64,000 nucleotides of DNA from Candidatus Nitricoxidireducens bremensis (lineage in GTDB: Bacteria > Pseudomonadota > Gammaproteobacteria > Burkholderiales > Rhodocyclaceae), in contig JAOTRT010000003.1 in assembly GCA_030247725.1 (NCBI GenBank), positions 392,187 through 456,186 on the forward strand, in the 5' to 3' direction. Below are positions 1 through 9,150 of this stretch, piece after piece. How positions within the stretch are numbered: position 1 is the first letter of the stretch; each line of letters begins with the position of its first letter. The position numbers and the translations under genes were made by a program. The notes under the pieces are model-generated. The model was not told the DNA's origin, ran no database searches, and saw only the letters and a program-made list of their open reading frames with translations.

Positions 1-906
1 AAGCTCGCTAGCCACTGGTTCGCGCCGCGCCAGTATGCGCTCGCCTCCGGCATGGCCCTGCTGATGGGTGTGGTGGGCGGCGTCATTGCCGGACTGCCCC
101 TGCGCCTGCTCGTGGAAGCCTTCGGCTGGCGTACCGTGATGGGGGTCTCGGCGGTTGCCACGGCTGCCCTCGCCGTCGCGATCTGGCTCTGGGTGCGGGA
201 CGATCCGGTCCAGCGCGGCTACGGGAGCCACGCCCACGGCGGCGGCCATGGGGAACACATGCCCATCCTCCAGGGGCTCGCGCAGGTGCTGTCCTACCGC
301 AATCTCTGGCTGCTGACCCTGGTACCCATCGGCTATTCCGGCGCCGTGCTGACCTTCGCCGGGCTGTGGGGGGTGCCCTGGCTGCGGCAGGTGCATGGCC
401 TCGATCCCAAGTCCGCCGCCGCCATCACCTCGACGTTGCTGGTGTCCTGGGCCGTCGGCGGGCCGCTGCTGGGGGCCTGGTCCGAGCGCATGGGGCGGCG
501 CAAACCCCTCTATGTGATCGCCGCCGCCGTGGCCCTGCTGGGCTGGGCGGCCATCATCTTCCTGCCTTTGCCCCTGTGGGCCATCGTGGTCCTGCTGGTG
601 CCGACGGGCTTTGCCTCGGGCAACCTGATCATCGGCTTCGCCTGGGCCAAGGAGTCGGTGCCCCTGCGCGTGATCGGCACCGCTTCGGGCGTCTGCAACA
701 TGGGGCCGCTGCTGGGCGGCATGCTGCTTCAGCCCGGCATGGGCTGGATGCTGGACCGCCACTGGAACGGTGCCATGGCCGGCGGCGCGCGGCTCTACGA
801 CGCCGCGGCCTACCAGGCGGGCTTCGCGTTGATCTTCGGCGTCGTCTGCCTCTCCATGGTGCTGATCCTCTTCGCCCGGGAGAGCCACTGCCGGCAGATG
901 CAGTAG
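1..906 (+). CDS. MFS transporter, 5'-truncated by window edge
   Basis: The reading frame enters open from the left edge and stops at TAG 904-906, leaving 301 residues of what is normally a permease of about 400-430 residues. The visible part is a string of hydrophobic helices separated by short basic loops, including the SERMGRRKP loop between late helices, as expected for the major facilitator superfamily in the inner membrane. The central cytoplasmic loop carries a His-rich stretch (HAHGGGHGEH, about residue 78) that could be a metal-responsive loop or simple drift. It is convergent with the next gene, and the two stop codons abut. The substrate cannot be read from the sequence. Confidence 0.85.
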   Translation, partial: KLASHWFAPRQYALASGMALLMGVVGGVIAGLPLRLLVEAFGWRTVMGVSAVATAALAVAIWLWVRDDPVQRGYGSHAHGGGHGEHMPILQGLAQVLSYRNLWLLTLVPIGYSGAVLTFAGLWGVPWLRQVHGLDPKSAAAITSTLLVSWAVGGPLLGAWSERMGRRKPLYVIAAAVALLGWAAIIFLPLPLWAIVVLLVPTGFASGNLIIGFAWAKESVPLRVIGTASGVCNMGPLLGGMLLQPGMGWMLDRHWNGAMAGGARLYDAAAYQAGFALIFGVVCLSMVLILFARESHCRQMQ

Positions 907-2076
907 CTAACGGCGCAGGGCGAAGGCGGCGAGTCCCAGCAGCAGGAAGGCGGCCATGGCCCAGGCCATGGTGAGGGCCGAGCCCCAGGCCAGGGGCGCC
1001 AGCAGGGCTGCGGTCAGGGCATTCACCGCCGTCTGGGTTACGCCCTGACAGCTCGAAATCAGGCCCAGCCGCTGGGGAAACAGGTCGAGGATGCGCAGGG
1101 TCAGGCTGGGCATCGCCAAGGCCACGCCGACGACATAAAGGCCGACGGGCAGCACCGCCCAGGGCAGCCGGGGTTCCATGGCCAGGTTGACGCCTACGTT
1201 CGCCGCCGCCGCTGCGAGCATCAGGCCGTAACCCAGGGCGATGGTCCGTCCGGGACTCACCTCGCCGGCCAATCGCGCCGAGAGGAAGTTGCCCACCACC
1301 ATGCCGACCATGGCCGGGCCGAACAGCCAAAGGAAGCCCTGGGGCGAGACGCCGAGATGGCCCATGAGGAAGGCGGGCGCCGACAGCACGTAGAGGAAGA
1401 AGCCGTTGAAGTTCAAGGCCAGGGCCCCGGCCAGGGCGAGGAAGCCGCGGTGAGAGAACACCTCCCGGTAGGCCCGTAGCAGGGGGCCGGGCCGCAGGCT
1501 CTGGCGCTGCTCCGGCGGCAGGGTTTCCGGCAGATAGCGATAGATGGCAAGGAAGAGCACCGTGCCGTAGAGGGCGAGGAAGACGAAGATGGCGTGCCAG
1601 TCGAAGAAGGCGTGCACCCAGCCGCCGAGCACCGGCGCCACGGCGGGGGCGAGCGCGAACATCATGCCGATGTGGGCGATGAGACGCTGGGCGGCAGGTC
1701 CGTCGAGCACGTCGCGCACGATGGCGCGCCCCACCACCATGCCGGCTCCGGCGGAAAGCCCCTGCAGGGCCCGGCCTAGCCACAGCATCTCGATGCTGGT
1801 GGCGAAGGCGCAGAACAAGGAGGCCAGGGTGTAGAGGGCGTGGGCCCACAGCAGCACGCGGCGGCGGCCGAGGGCGTCGGAAAGGGCGCCGTGCCACAGC
1901 ATCATGAAGGCGAAGGTGATCAGATAGGCCGTCAGGGTCTGCTGCACGGCGACGGGGGAAGCGCCGAGGGACTCGCCCATGGCGGGAAAGGCCGGCAGGT
2001 AGGTGTCGATGGAGAAGGGGCCGATGGCGGCCAGGGCGGCGAGCAGCGGCGCCAGGCCGCGGGGGGCGGTGGCCAT
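907..2076 (-). CDS. Bcr/CflA-type multidrug efflux MFS transporter
   Basis: A 389-residue protein with twelve predicted membrane helices. The family signatures are visible: the FSIDTYLPAFP N-terminus, motif A-like GALSDALGRRR after helix 2, and GRALQGLSAGAGMVVGRAIVRD in helices 4-5, typical of the Bcr/CflA drug:proton antiporters. I start it at ATG 2076 because the typical N-terminus begins there; a longer open frame extends upstream but would overlap comM and has no family resemblance. It lies 10 nt downstream of comM and probably shares its transcript. Substrate is unknown; drug or metabolite (for example Cys or bicyclomycin-like) export is a family-level expectation. Confidence 0.88.
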   Translation of the reverse strand: MATAPRGLAPLLAALAAIGPFSIDTYLPAFPAMGESLGASPVAVQQTLTAYLITFAFMMLWHGALSDALGRRRVLLWAHALYTLASLFCAFATSIEMLWLGRALQGLSAGAGMVVGRAIVRDVLDGPAAQRLIAHIGMMFALAPAVAPVLGGWVHAFFDWHAIFVFLALYGTVLFLAIYRYLPETLPPEQRQSLRPGPLLRAYREVFSHRGFLALAGALALNFNGFFLYVLSAPAFLMGHLGVSPQGFLWLFGPAMVGMVVGNFLSARLAGEVSPGRTIALGYGLMLAAAAANVGVNLAMEPRLPWAVLPVGLYVVGVALAMPSLTLRILDLFPQRLGLISSCQGVTQTAVNALTAALLAPLAWGSALTMAWAMAAFLLLGLAAFALRR

Positions 2077-2086
2077 GGCCGGTCGT

Positions 2087-3583
2087 TCAGCGGTCGCCGA
2101 GGCCGCGGCGATACTGGATGGCCTCGGCCACGTGGCCTCCGCCGACCAGGGGCGCGCCGGCCAGGTCGGCGACGGTGCGCGCCACCTTGAGGATGCGGTG
2201 GTAGGCGCGGGCCGAAAGCTCCAGCTGCCCCATGGCGCGCTTGAGCATCTGGGCACCGTGGCAGTCGGGCAGGCAGTGCTCGTCGATCTCGTCCGGCGTC
2301 AGGTGGGCGTTGGGCTTGCCCTGGCGTTCGAGTTGAATTTCCCGCGCCTGGGCCACCCGTTCCCGTACGGCGGCGGAGGATTCGCCGCCGCCCCGGGCCG
2401 CCAGTTCGGCTTCGTCCACCGCCGGCACCTCGATCAGCAGGTCGATACGGTCCAGCAGGGGGCCCGAGAGCTTGGAGCGGTACTTCGCCACCTGGTCCGG
2501 CGTGCAGCGGCACTTGCCGTTCGGGTGGCCGTGGTAGCCGCAGGGGCAGGGATTCATGGCGGCGACGAGCTGGAAGCGGGCCGGGAATTCGGCCTGCCGC
2601 GCCGCCCGGGAGACGCAGATGCGGCCCGTCTCCAGGGGTTCCCGCAGGGCTTCGAGGACGCTGCGGGTGAACTCCGGCAATTCGTCGAGGAACAATACGC
2701 CGTGGTGGGCGAGGGATATCTCGCCGGGGCGCGGCACGCCGCCGCCGCCCACCAGGGCCGGGCCGGAAGCCGAGTGATGGGGCGAACGATAGGGCCGCTG
2801 CCGCCACCTTCCGGTATCGAAGACGCCGGCCAGGGAGTGGACCGCCGCGCTGGCCAGGGCCTCCGCATCGGTCATGGGGGGCAGGATGCCGGGCAGGCGG
2901 CTGGCCAGCATGGACTTGCCGGTGCCCGGCGGGCCGCTCATGAGCAGGCTGTGGCTGCCGGCGGCGGCCACTTCGAGGGCCCGCTTGGCGGGAGCCTGGC
3001 CCTTGACCTCGGCCAGGTCCGGAGAGCCGGCGCCGGCGGTGGCCGGCGTTTCCCGATGGAAGGGCAGGGACTGCCGGCCCGACAGATGGGCGCAGACCTC
3101 CAGCAGATCGGAGGCCGCCAGGACTTCCGCCCCGGTGACCAGGGCCGCCTCGGCGGCGCTCGCCGCGGGCAGCACGAAGCGGCGACCGCTGTTCGCCGCC
3201 GAAAGGCACATGGCGAGGGCGCCCCGCACCGGCCGCAAGGCGCCGCCGAGGGCGAGCTCGCCGGCGAATTCGTAGTCTTCCAGGCCTTCGGCCTTCAGCT
3301 GGCCCGAGGCGATGAGGATGCCCAGGGCGATGGGTAGGTCGAAGCGGCCCGACTCCTTGGGCAGGTCGGCCGGGGCCAGGTTCACCGTGATGCGTTTTTG
3401 CGGGAAATCGAACTGGCAGTTCTGGATCGCCGCCCGCACCCGGTCGCGGGCTTCCCGCACCTCGGCGTCGGCCAGGCCGACGAGGGTGAAGGCGGGCAGG
3501 CCGGCGGCGAGGTGCACCTCGACGACGACTTCCGGCGCATCCATGCCGGACAGGGCGCGGGATTTCAGGACGGCCAGGGACAT
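2087..3583 (-). CDS. comM: Mg-chelatase-like AAA+ ATPase ComM/YifB
   Basis: A 498-residue member of the YifB/ComM family. The N-terminal Lon-protease-like (ChlI) domain spans roughly residues 20-140. The AAA+ core has Walker A (GPPGTGKSM, about residue 215) and Walker B (GVLFLDELPEF), a NPCPCGYHG cysteine segment, and the C-terminal Mg_chelatase_C domain ending in the ARAYHRILKVART signature. ComM is a hexameric helicase that drives branch migration during integration of foreign DNA in natural transformation. The length matches the family (about 500). It lies downstream of ubiK, an arrangement seen in many proteobacteria. Confidence 0.95.
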   Translation of the reverse strand: MSLAVLKSRALSGMDAPEVVVEVHLAAGLPAFTLVGLADAEVREARDRVRAAIQNCQFDFPQKRITVNLAPADLPKESGRFDLPIALGILIASGQLKAEGLEDYEFAGELALGGALRPVRGALAMCLSAANSGRRFVLPAASAAEAALVTGAEVLAASDLLEVCAHLSGRQSLPFHRETPATAGAGSPDLAEVKGQAPAKRALEVAAAGSHSLLMSGPPGTGKSMLASRLPGILPPMTDAEALASAAVHSLAGVFDTGRWRQRPYRSPHHSASGPALVGGGGVPRPGEISLAHHGVLFLDELPEFTRSVLEALREPLETGRICVSRAARQAEFPARFQLVAAMNPCPCGYHGHPNGKCRCTPDQVAKYRSKLSGPLLDRIDLLIEVPAVDEAELAARGGGESSAAVRERVAQAREIQLERQGKPNAHLTPDEIDEHCLPDCHGAQMLKRAMGQLELSARAYHRILKVARTVADLAGAPLVGGGHVAEAIQYRRGLGDR

Positions 3584-3671
3584 GACAAATGGAAAGTGGC
3601 GGGAAGGGCGATTATAGGGGCCGCGTGCCTGTTGCTCCCACCTGGGCCGCGACTGCGGGCCTGAACGGCAA

Positions 3672-3911
3672 TCAGCCGCGGGGCTTCCCTTCCAGTTCGG
3701 CGATGCGGGCTTCGAGCTGGGCCAGCTTCTCCCGGCTGCGGCCGAGCAGTTCGCGCTGGATGTCGAACTCCTCCCGGGTTACCAGATCGAGGCGATCCAG
3801 GGCGCTCACCAGCAGGGCGCGCACGTTCCTCTCGAAGTCCTTGGCCGGCGATGCGGCCATCAGGGCGGCGAATTTACCCGTGATCTCCTCGACGAGCTTG
3901 GGGTCCAGCAT
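3672..3911 (-). CDS. ubiK: Ubiquinone biosynthesis accessory factor UbiK (BMFP-domain)
   Basis: A 79-residue acidic/basic helical protein of the YqiC/BMFP family. It starts with the membrane-binding amphipathic helix (residues 1-35) and ends in a trimerising coiled coil (about 45-76; EEFDIQRELL...LEARIAELE). Family knowledge: UbiK assists the Ubi complex in aerobic ubiquinone synthesis and interacts with UbiJ. Position immediately upstream of comM is the common arrangement, and the divergent gene on the other side is the nitrogen-regulated porin. Start ATG at 3911 is the only sensible start. Confidence 0.9.
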   Translation of the reverse strand: MLDPKLVEEITGKFAALMAASPAKDFERNVRALLVSALDRLDLVTREEFDIQRELLGRSREKLAQLEARIAELEGKPRG

Positions 3912-3979
3912 GGCGGTGCTTTCCGATAGGGAGGGCGACGAAGCCAGTCTAGCATAGGCTTTCCGCCCGCCTGTCCGGT

Positions 3980-3996
3980 TGCACCATGCTGGTGCG
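3980..3996 (+). promoter_or_regulatory. Candidate NtrC (NRI) enhancer site
   Basis: TGCACC-N5-GGTGCG at 3980-3996 matches the NtrC dyad TGCACC-N5-GGTGCA at 11 of 12 positions. It lies about 105 bp upstream of the -24 element of the sigma-54 promoter, the usual enhancer distance. A lone GGTGCG half-site follows at 4023-4028. It is upstream of glnK-amtB, which are classic NtrC targets. Confidence 0.8.
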
Positions 3997-4091
3997 GTGA
4001 GGGACGGCCTACGGTTTCATTTGGTGCGAAGCCGAGAAACAGCCTCAGACAAATATCCATACTGTAATGTTTTAAAAAGATATTTTTAGTC

Positions 4092-4107
4092 TGGCACGCC
4101 CTATGCA
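4092..4107 (+). promoter_or_regulatory. Sigma-54 (RpoN) -24/-12 promoter of the porin-glnK-amtB operon
   Basis: TGGCACGCCCTATGCA carries the invariant GG (4093-4094) and GC (4105-4106) exactly 12 bp apart, with the TGGCAC block intact. Transcription would start near 4118, giving a short leader before the GGAGA ribosome-binding site (4136-4140) of the porin gene. Together with the upstream NtrC-like dyad this predicts expression under nitrogen limitation. Confidence 0.85.
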
Positions 4108-4145
4108 TAAAGGACGACGCCACAGTTCATTTTTTGGAGACCTCC

Positions 4146-5012
4146 ATGCACAAGAAACTGATTTCCCTCGCAATCGCGAGCGCCCTGGCCGCCCCGTTCG
4201 CCGCCAGCGCGGAAGAAGCCGCCGCTCCGGCTTCCCCCCTGACCTTCAACGTCGGCGTCGTTTCCGACTATCTCTTCCGCGGCGTCAGCCAGACCCACGG
4301 CAAGGCCGCCCTGCAGGGTGGCGTGGACTACGCCTTCGAGAACGGCTTCTATGTCGGCGCCTGGGGTTCCACCATTACCTGGGTCAAGGACTGGCTCGGC
4401 AGCGGCACCACCGAGATCGACGTCTACGGCGGCTACAAGAACACCTTCGCCGGCGGCGACTGGAGCTACGACGTGGGTCTCATCACCTACAACTATCCGG
4501 GCCATGGCGGCGCCAGCCCCGGCAACCTCGCCGATCCGGACACCAAGGAAGTCTATGCGGCCATCGGCTGGAAGTGGCTGACCGCCAAGTATTCCCACGC
4601 CATCTCCCCCTATTTCATCGGCTGGTACGGTGGCGCAAACGCCGATCTGAAGACCAAGGGTTCCGACTACCTTGAACTCAACGCCAACTACGATCTCGGC
4701 GACGGCTGGACCCTCGTCGGTCACATCGGCCAGCAGAAGGTCAAGAACTCCGTGACCACGGCGACGCTGAACAGCGCCAGCTATTCGGACTGGAAGATCG
4801 GCGTCACCAAGGACATCGGTTACGGCGTCGTTGGCCTCTCCTATTCCGCGACCGACACGAAGGGCACCTGCCCGGCCGCCGGTGCCGGCAGCAATCCCTA
4901 CTGCTGGGGTACCAACGGCAACAGCTCCCTCACCCCCGTCCAGGCGCCTAACGCCAATTTCCGCGACGTGAGCAAGGGCACCGCCGTACTCTCCTTCACC
5001 AAGGCATTCTGA
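4146..5012 (+). CDS. TorF-family putative outer-membrane porin, nitrogen-regulated
   Basis: A 288-residue protein with a signal peptide (residues 1-22, cleavage near ASA-EE) and alternating amphipathic strands ending in a C-terminal aromatic residue (LSFTKAF), as in beta-barrel outer-membrane proteins. It belongs to the gram-negative family whose N-terminal barrel begins FNVGVVSDYLFRGVSQT. I start it at ATG 4146 because GGAGA lies five bases upstream. It is the first gene after the sigma-54 promoter and 74 nt before glnK, so it is probably co-induced with the ammonium transporter and may pass small nitrogen compounds; that substrate is inference. Confidence 0.85.
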   Translation: MHKKLISLAIASALAAPFAASAEEAAAPASPLTFNVGVVSDYLFRGVSQTHGKAALQGGVDYAFENGFYVGAWGSTITWVKDWLGSGTTEIDVYGGYKNTFAGGDWSYDVGLITYNYPGHGGASPGNLADPDTKEVYAAIGWKWLTAKYSHAISPYFIGWYGGANADLKTKGSDYLELNANYDLGDGWTLVGHIGQQKVKNSVTTATLNSASYSDWKIGVTKDIGYGVVGLSYSATDTKGTCPAAGAGSNPYCWGTNGNSSLTPVQAPNANFRDVSKGTAVLSFTKAF

Positions 5013-5074
5013 TATCGACTTAACACGATGCGCCGGCGACCCGGCCGGAGTCGGCGCATCGACTTCCAACTTGA

Positions 5075-5425
<351 letters not shown>

Positions 5426-5439
5426 GAAGGGGAAACGCC

Positions 5440-6918
5440 ATGAAGAAATTTTTCGCAATCGTACTGGCGGCGCTGAGCCTCAGTCTCGCCGGCGTCGCCG
5501 GCGCCGACGACAAGGCCGCCCCGGCCGCTCCGGCCGCCGAAGCGGCTGCTCCGGCAGCAGCGCCCGCCGCCGCGGCACCGGCCGCCGAAGCCGCAGCCCC
5601 AGCGCCGGTACCCAACAAGGGCGATACGGCCTGGCTGCTGGTGGCCACGGCCTTCGTCATCCTGATGTCCATCCCCGGCCTGGCTCTGTTCTACGGCGGT
5701 CTGGTGCGCACCAAGAACATGCTGTCGGTGCTGATGCAGGTGTTCGTCATCTTCTCGCTCATCAGCGTGCTGTGGGCCGTCTATGGCTACAGCATCGCCT
5801 TCAGCGAGGGGAACGCCTTCTTCGGCAGCCTCGACAAGCTGTTCCTGAGCGGCGTCACGCCCGACTCGGTGGCGGCCACTTTCAGCAAGGGCGTCGTCCT
5901 GCCGGAGTTTGCCTACATTCCCTTCCAGGGTGCCTTCGCGGCCATCACGGTGGGCCTGATCATCGGCGCCTTCGCCGAGCGCATCAAGTTCTCCGCAGTC
6001 CTGCTGTTCGCGGTCCTCTGGTTCACCTTCAGCTACCTGCCGATCGCCCACATGGTCTGGTACTGGGCCGGTCCCGACGCCTACACGACGGCGGAAGCCG
6101 CCGATGCAGCCAACGCCACGGCGGGCTGGCTGTTCCAGAAGGGCGCCCTCGACTTCGCCGGCGGCACCGTGGTGCACATCAACGCCGCCGTTGCCGGTCT
6201 GGTGGGCGCCTATCTGGTGGGCAAGCGCGTCGGTTACGGCAAGGACTCCATGGCGCCCCATAGCCTGACCTTCACCATGATCGGTGCCTCCCTGCTGTGG
6301 TTCGGCTGGTTCGGCTTCAACGCCGGTTCCTCCCTGGAAGCCAACGGTACGGCGGCCCTGGCCTTCGTGAACACCTGGCTCGCCACCGCTGCCGCAGCCC
6401 TCTCCTGGATGATCGCGGAATGGCTCATCAAGGGTAAGCCCTCCATGCTGGGTGCCGCTTCCGGCGCCGTCGCCGGCCTGGTGGCGATCACCCCGGCTGC
6501 CGGCTTCGTCGGTGTAGTCGGTGCCCTCGTCATCGGTCTGCTCGCCGGCGTCGTCTGCCTCTGGGGCGTCAATGGTCTCAAGAAGATGCTCGGTGCCGAC
6601 GACTCCCTCGACGTCTTCGGCGTCCATGGCGTCGGCGGCATCCTCGGCGCCATCCTGACCGGCGTCTTCGCCTCGCCGAGCCTCGGCGGTTCCGGCATCT
6701 ACGACTACGTCGCCAACGCCGTCGCGCCGGAATACGACATCGTCGGCCAGGTCATCGTCCAGGCCACGGCGGTCGGCACCACCATCGTCTGGTGCGGTGT
6801 CGTTTCCTTCGTCTGCTACAAGCTGGTGGACATGTTCGTCGGCCTGCGGGTTGCCGAAGACGAGGAGCGCGAAGGCCTCGACATTACCTCCCACGGCGAA
6901 TCGGCCTACCACTACTGA
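5440..6918 (+). CDS. amtB: Ammonium transporter AmtB
   Basis: A 492-residue Amt/MEP/Rh channel of the inner membrane. A cleaved signal peptide (residues 1-22) is followed by an unusually long Ala/Pro-rich linker (about 25-60) before the first transmembrane helix (TAWLLVATAFVILM). Eleven helices follow, with the twin-His pore motif region (FAGGTVVHINAAVAG and DVFGVHGVGGILG). The C-terminal cytoplasmic tail (GLDITSHGESAYHY) is the GlnK-binding segment. The ribosome-binding site is AAGGGGAAA. It is the last gene of the nitrogen operon and is followed by a strong terminator. The Ala/Pro linker is longer than in E. coli AmtB but common in betaproteobacteria. Confidence 0.97.
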   Translation: MKKFFAIVLAALSLSLAGVAGADDKAAPAAPAAEAAAPAAAPAAAAPAAEAAAPAPVPNKGDTAWLLVATAFVILMSIPGLALFYGGLVRTKNMLSVLMQVFVIFSLISVLWAVYGYSIAFSEGNAFFGSLDKLFLSGVTPDSVAATFSKGVVLPEFAYIPFQGAFAAITVGLIIGAFAERIKFSAVLLFAVLWFTFSYLPIAHMVWYWAGPDAYTTAEAADAANATAGWLFQKGALDFAGGTVVHINAAVAGLVGAYLVGKRVGYGKDSMAPHSLTFTMIGASLLWFGWFGFNAGSSLEANGTAALAFVNTWLATAAAALSWMIAEWLIKGKPSMLGAASGAVAGLVAITPAAGFVGVVGALVIGLLAGVVCLWGVNGLKKMLGADDSLDVFGVHGVGGILGAILTGVFASPSLGGSGIYDYVANAVAPEYDIVGQVIVQATAVGTTIVWCGVVSFVCYKLVDMFVGLRVAEDEEREGLDITSHGESAYHY

Positions 6919-6950
6919 TCGCCTACGACAGATCTCCACTGTGGTCTTGC

Positions 6951-6979
6951 GGGCGCCTCCAGGGGCGCCCGATTTTTTT
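6951..6979 (+). terminator. Rho-independent terminator of the porin-glnK-amtB operon
   Basis: GGGCGCC (6951-6957) pairs with GGCGCCC (6964-6970) across a six-base loop, and a run of seven T follows at 6973-6979. It is 33 nt after the amtB stop. Confidence 0.92.
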
Positions 6980-7104
6980 GGTGGTGGTGGATTACGGGAT
7001 TACGGCCGGCGGTCATGCCGCGGCGAAGCCGGTGGGCCGGCAGCGATGGGTTGGTCCGCCGGGCGGCCGGGGCGGAGCGCCTGCGGGATTGCGGAAAGCG
7101 GTGG

Positions 7105-7545
7105 TCAGCAGATCCAGCGCATGTAGAGGATGCCGGCAGTACCCACCACCAGCATGGTCGCCGCCGGTCCCGCCACCTTGCGCGGCATGCGCGGCAGACC
7201 TCTGCGCACTCGATCGAGCAACCGCATCATCTCGCCCAGCGCCAGGACGGAGAGCAACACCAGCACCACGGCGTTGAGGAGGATCACCAGCGCCGAAAAA
7301 TTGTCCAGAGGCCGGCAGATGTGGCCGTGGGACTGCCCCAGGGCGCTGATCGCCATGTTGAGGCGGTCGAAACCGAGGCCGGTGATGAACCAGACCACCA
7401 TCATGAAGAGTACGGCTAACACCAGCCCGAGAGTGAACCAGCCCTCGGCCCGCTTGAGGCCTTCGGCCATGGCGCGCAGATCGGCCAGGTATTCCCGTGC
7501 CTCCTGCGCCAGCCGGCGCTGCAACTGATCCATGTCCCAGGCCAT
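7105..7545 (-). CDS. Small inner-membrane protein of unknown function
   Basis: A 146-residue protein with an amphipathic N-terminal helix (residues 1-32) and three hydrophobic spans (about 35-56, 84-104, 126-143), predicted to sit in the inner membrane. The start ATG 7545 shares one base with the purU stop (TGATG), so it is translationally coupled to purU. I recognise no family motif. The long open frame continuing upstream in this frame is an artefact inside purU. The 125 nt between its stop and the amtB terminator hold nothing I can identify. Confidence 0.75.
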   Translation of the reverse strand: MAWDMDQLQRRLAQEAREYLADLRAMAEGLKRAEGWFTLGLVLAVLFMMVVWFITGLGFDRLNMAISALGQSHGHICRPLDNFSALVILLNAVVLVLLSVLALGEMMRLLDRVRRGLPRMPRKVAGPAATMLVVGTAGILYMRWIC

Positions 7546-8417
7546 CAGCGGAACACCACCGTCTTGTTGCCGTGGACCAGCACCCGATCCTCCAAGTGGT
7601 AGCGCAGGCCGCGGGCCAGCACCGCCTTCTCGATGTCCTTGCCGTAGCGCACCAGGTCGTCGGGCGTGTCGGAGTGGTCTACGCGGATCACGTCCTGCTC
7701 GATAATGGGCCCCTGGTCCAGTTCGGCGGTGACGTAGTGGCAGGTGGCGCCGATCAGCTTGACGCCGCGCTGGTAGGCCTGGTGATAAGGCTTGGCGCCG
7801 ACGAAGCTGGGCAGGAAGGAATGGTGGATGTTGATGATGCGTCCCGGATAGGCGACGCACATCTCCGGCGAGAGGATCTGCATGTAGCGCGCCAGCACCA
7901 TGGTGTCGCCGCGCACCTCCTCGAACAGGCGCTGCACCTCGGCGTAGGCCCTGGCCTTGTTGTCGGCCGTCACCGGCACGTGGTGGAAGGGAATGCCGTG
8001 CCACTCGACGAAGCCCTTGAAGGTGTCGTGGTTCGAGATCACGCAGGGAATCTCGATGTCCAGTTCCTTCGACTGCCAGCGCGCCAGCAGGTCGTAGAGG
8101 CAGTGTTCCTGCTTGCTGACGAGCACGACGACGCGCTTCTTCACCGCGGAGTCGCTGATCTTCCAGTCCATCTGCAGTTCCGCGGCGATGGGGGCGAAGC
8201 GTTCGCGGAACTCGGCGAGCATGAAGGGCAGGGAATCGGCCTTCACTTCGATGCGCATGAAGTAGCGCGCCTCGACGCCGTCCATGCCCGGATCGGCATG
8301 GAAGCTCGATTCGAGTATCCAGCCCCGGTGTTCGGCGATGAAGCCGGTGACGCGGGCGATGATGCCCGTGCGGTCGGGGCAGGACGCCGTCAGGGTGTAG
8401 AAGCGCTCGCGGTGCAT
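7545..8417 (-). CDS. purU: Formyltetrahydrofolate deformylase PurU
   Basis: A 290-residue enzyme that hydrolyses 10-formyl-THF to THF and formate, balancing one-carbon pools and feeding PurT. An N-terminal ACT domain (residues 1-80, DRTGIIARVTGF) is followed by the formyltransferase fold with the catalytic asparagine-histidine region (NIHHSFLPSFVGAKPYHQA) and the catalytic aspartate in ELDQGPIIEQD. Length and motifs match the E. coli enzyme (280 residues). It overlaps the upstream thrH stop and the downstream membrane-protein start by one base each, forming a tight three-gene operon. Confidence 0.96.
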   Translation of the reverse strand: MHRERFYTLTASCPDRTGIIARVTGFIAEHRGWILESSFHADPGMDGVEARYFMRIEVKADSLPFMLAEFRERFAPIAAELQMDWKISDSAVKKRVVVLVSKQEHCLYDLLARWQSKELDIEIPCVISNHDTFKGFVEWHGIPFHHVPVTADNKARAYAEVQRLFEEVRGDTMVLARYMQILSPEMCVAYPGRIINIHHSFLPSFVGAKPYHQAYQRGVKLIGATCHYVTAELDQGPIIEQDVIRVDHSDTPDDLVRYGKDIEKAVLARGLRYHLEDRVLVHGNKTVVFR

Positions 8418-9025
8418 CAGATGGTTCTTGAGGCCGTGTCGATGGCGGTGCGCAGTTCGGCGTAGTTGTTGGTCACCTGAAACTGGGGGAACTCGCGGAT
8501 CACGTTCTCGGGTGCATGGAACAGGATGCCGGCATGGGCCTCGCCGAGCATGGCCGTGTCGTTGTAGGAATCGCCGGCGGCGATGACCTTGAAGTTGAGT
8601 TCCTTGAAGCGCTTGACCGCCTCCTTCTTCTGGTTCGGCATGCGCAGGTGGTAGTTCACCAGGAAGCCCCGAGCGTCCGCCTCCAGCTTGTGGCAGAACA
8701 GGGTCGGCATGCCGAGCTGCTGCATCAGGGGCATGGCGAACTCGTAGAAGGTGTCGGACAGGATGATGACCTGGAAGTCCCGGCGCAGGGCGTCGAGGAA
8801 GTCCTTGGCGCCGGCCATGGGGCCCATGTCGGCGATCACCTTCTGGATGTCCGGCAGGCCCAGCTTGTGCTGTTCCAGCAGGCCCAGGCGGTACTTCATG
8901 AGCTTGTCGTAGTCGGGCTCGTCCCGCGTGGTGCGGCGCAGTTCGGGAATGCCGGTGCGTTCGGAGAATTCGATCCAGATTTCGGGGACCAGCACACCTT
9001 CGAGGTCGAGGCAGACGAGTTGCAC
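8417..9025 (-). CDS. thrH: Phosphoserine phosphatase / homoserine phosphotransferase ThrH
   Basis: A 202-residue HAD-superfamily phosphatase. HAD motifs are DLEGVLVPE (motif I, nucleophile Asp), ILSDTFYEF (motif II), the lysine in NQKKEAVK (III) and AAGDSYNDTAML (IV). ThrH can dephosphorylate phosphoserine and transfer phosphate to homoserine. I start it at GTG 9025 because AGGAG lies six or seven bases upstream and the resulting length fits ThrH (about 205). A longer frame reaches upstream into non-homologous sequence. It is first in the thrH-purU-membrane-protein operon. Confidence 0.92.
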   Translation of the reverse strand: MQLVCLDLEGVLVPEIWIEFSERTGIPELRRTTRDEPDYDKLMKYRLGLLEQHKLGLPDIQKVIADMGPMAGAKDFLDALRRDFQVIILSDTFYEFAMPLMQQLGMPTLFCHKLEADARGFLVNYHLRMPNQKKEAVKRFKELNFKVIAAGDSYNDTAMLGEAHAGILFHAPENVIREFPQFQVTNNYAELRTAIDTASRTI

Positions 9026-9066
9026 GGAAAGCTCCTGAACGGCTTGAAAAGGCAGGATTTTACGCG

Positions 9067-9088
9067 AAAGACCCCGGTCGCGCCGGGG
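9067..9088 (-). terminator. Probable terminator downstream of the CZB chemoreceptor
   Basis: On the minus strand CCCCGG (9088-9083) pairs with CCGGGG (9077-9072) and is followed by TCTTT. It lies between the chemoreceptor stop and the thrH start. The T-tract is short, so it may be a weak terminator. Confidence 0.45.
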
Positions 9089-9150
9089 CTGCGTGGCTTG
9101 CGGGGAAAGTGTCGCCGTCGGACGGGGAGGCCCGCCGGGCTTGCCCGGCC

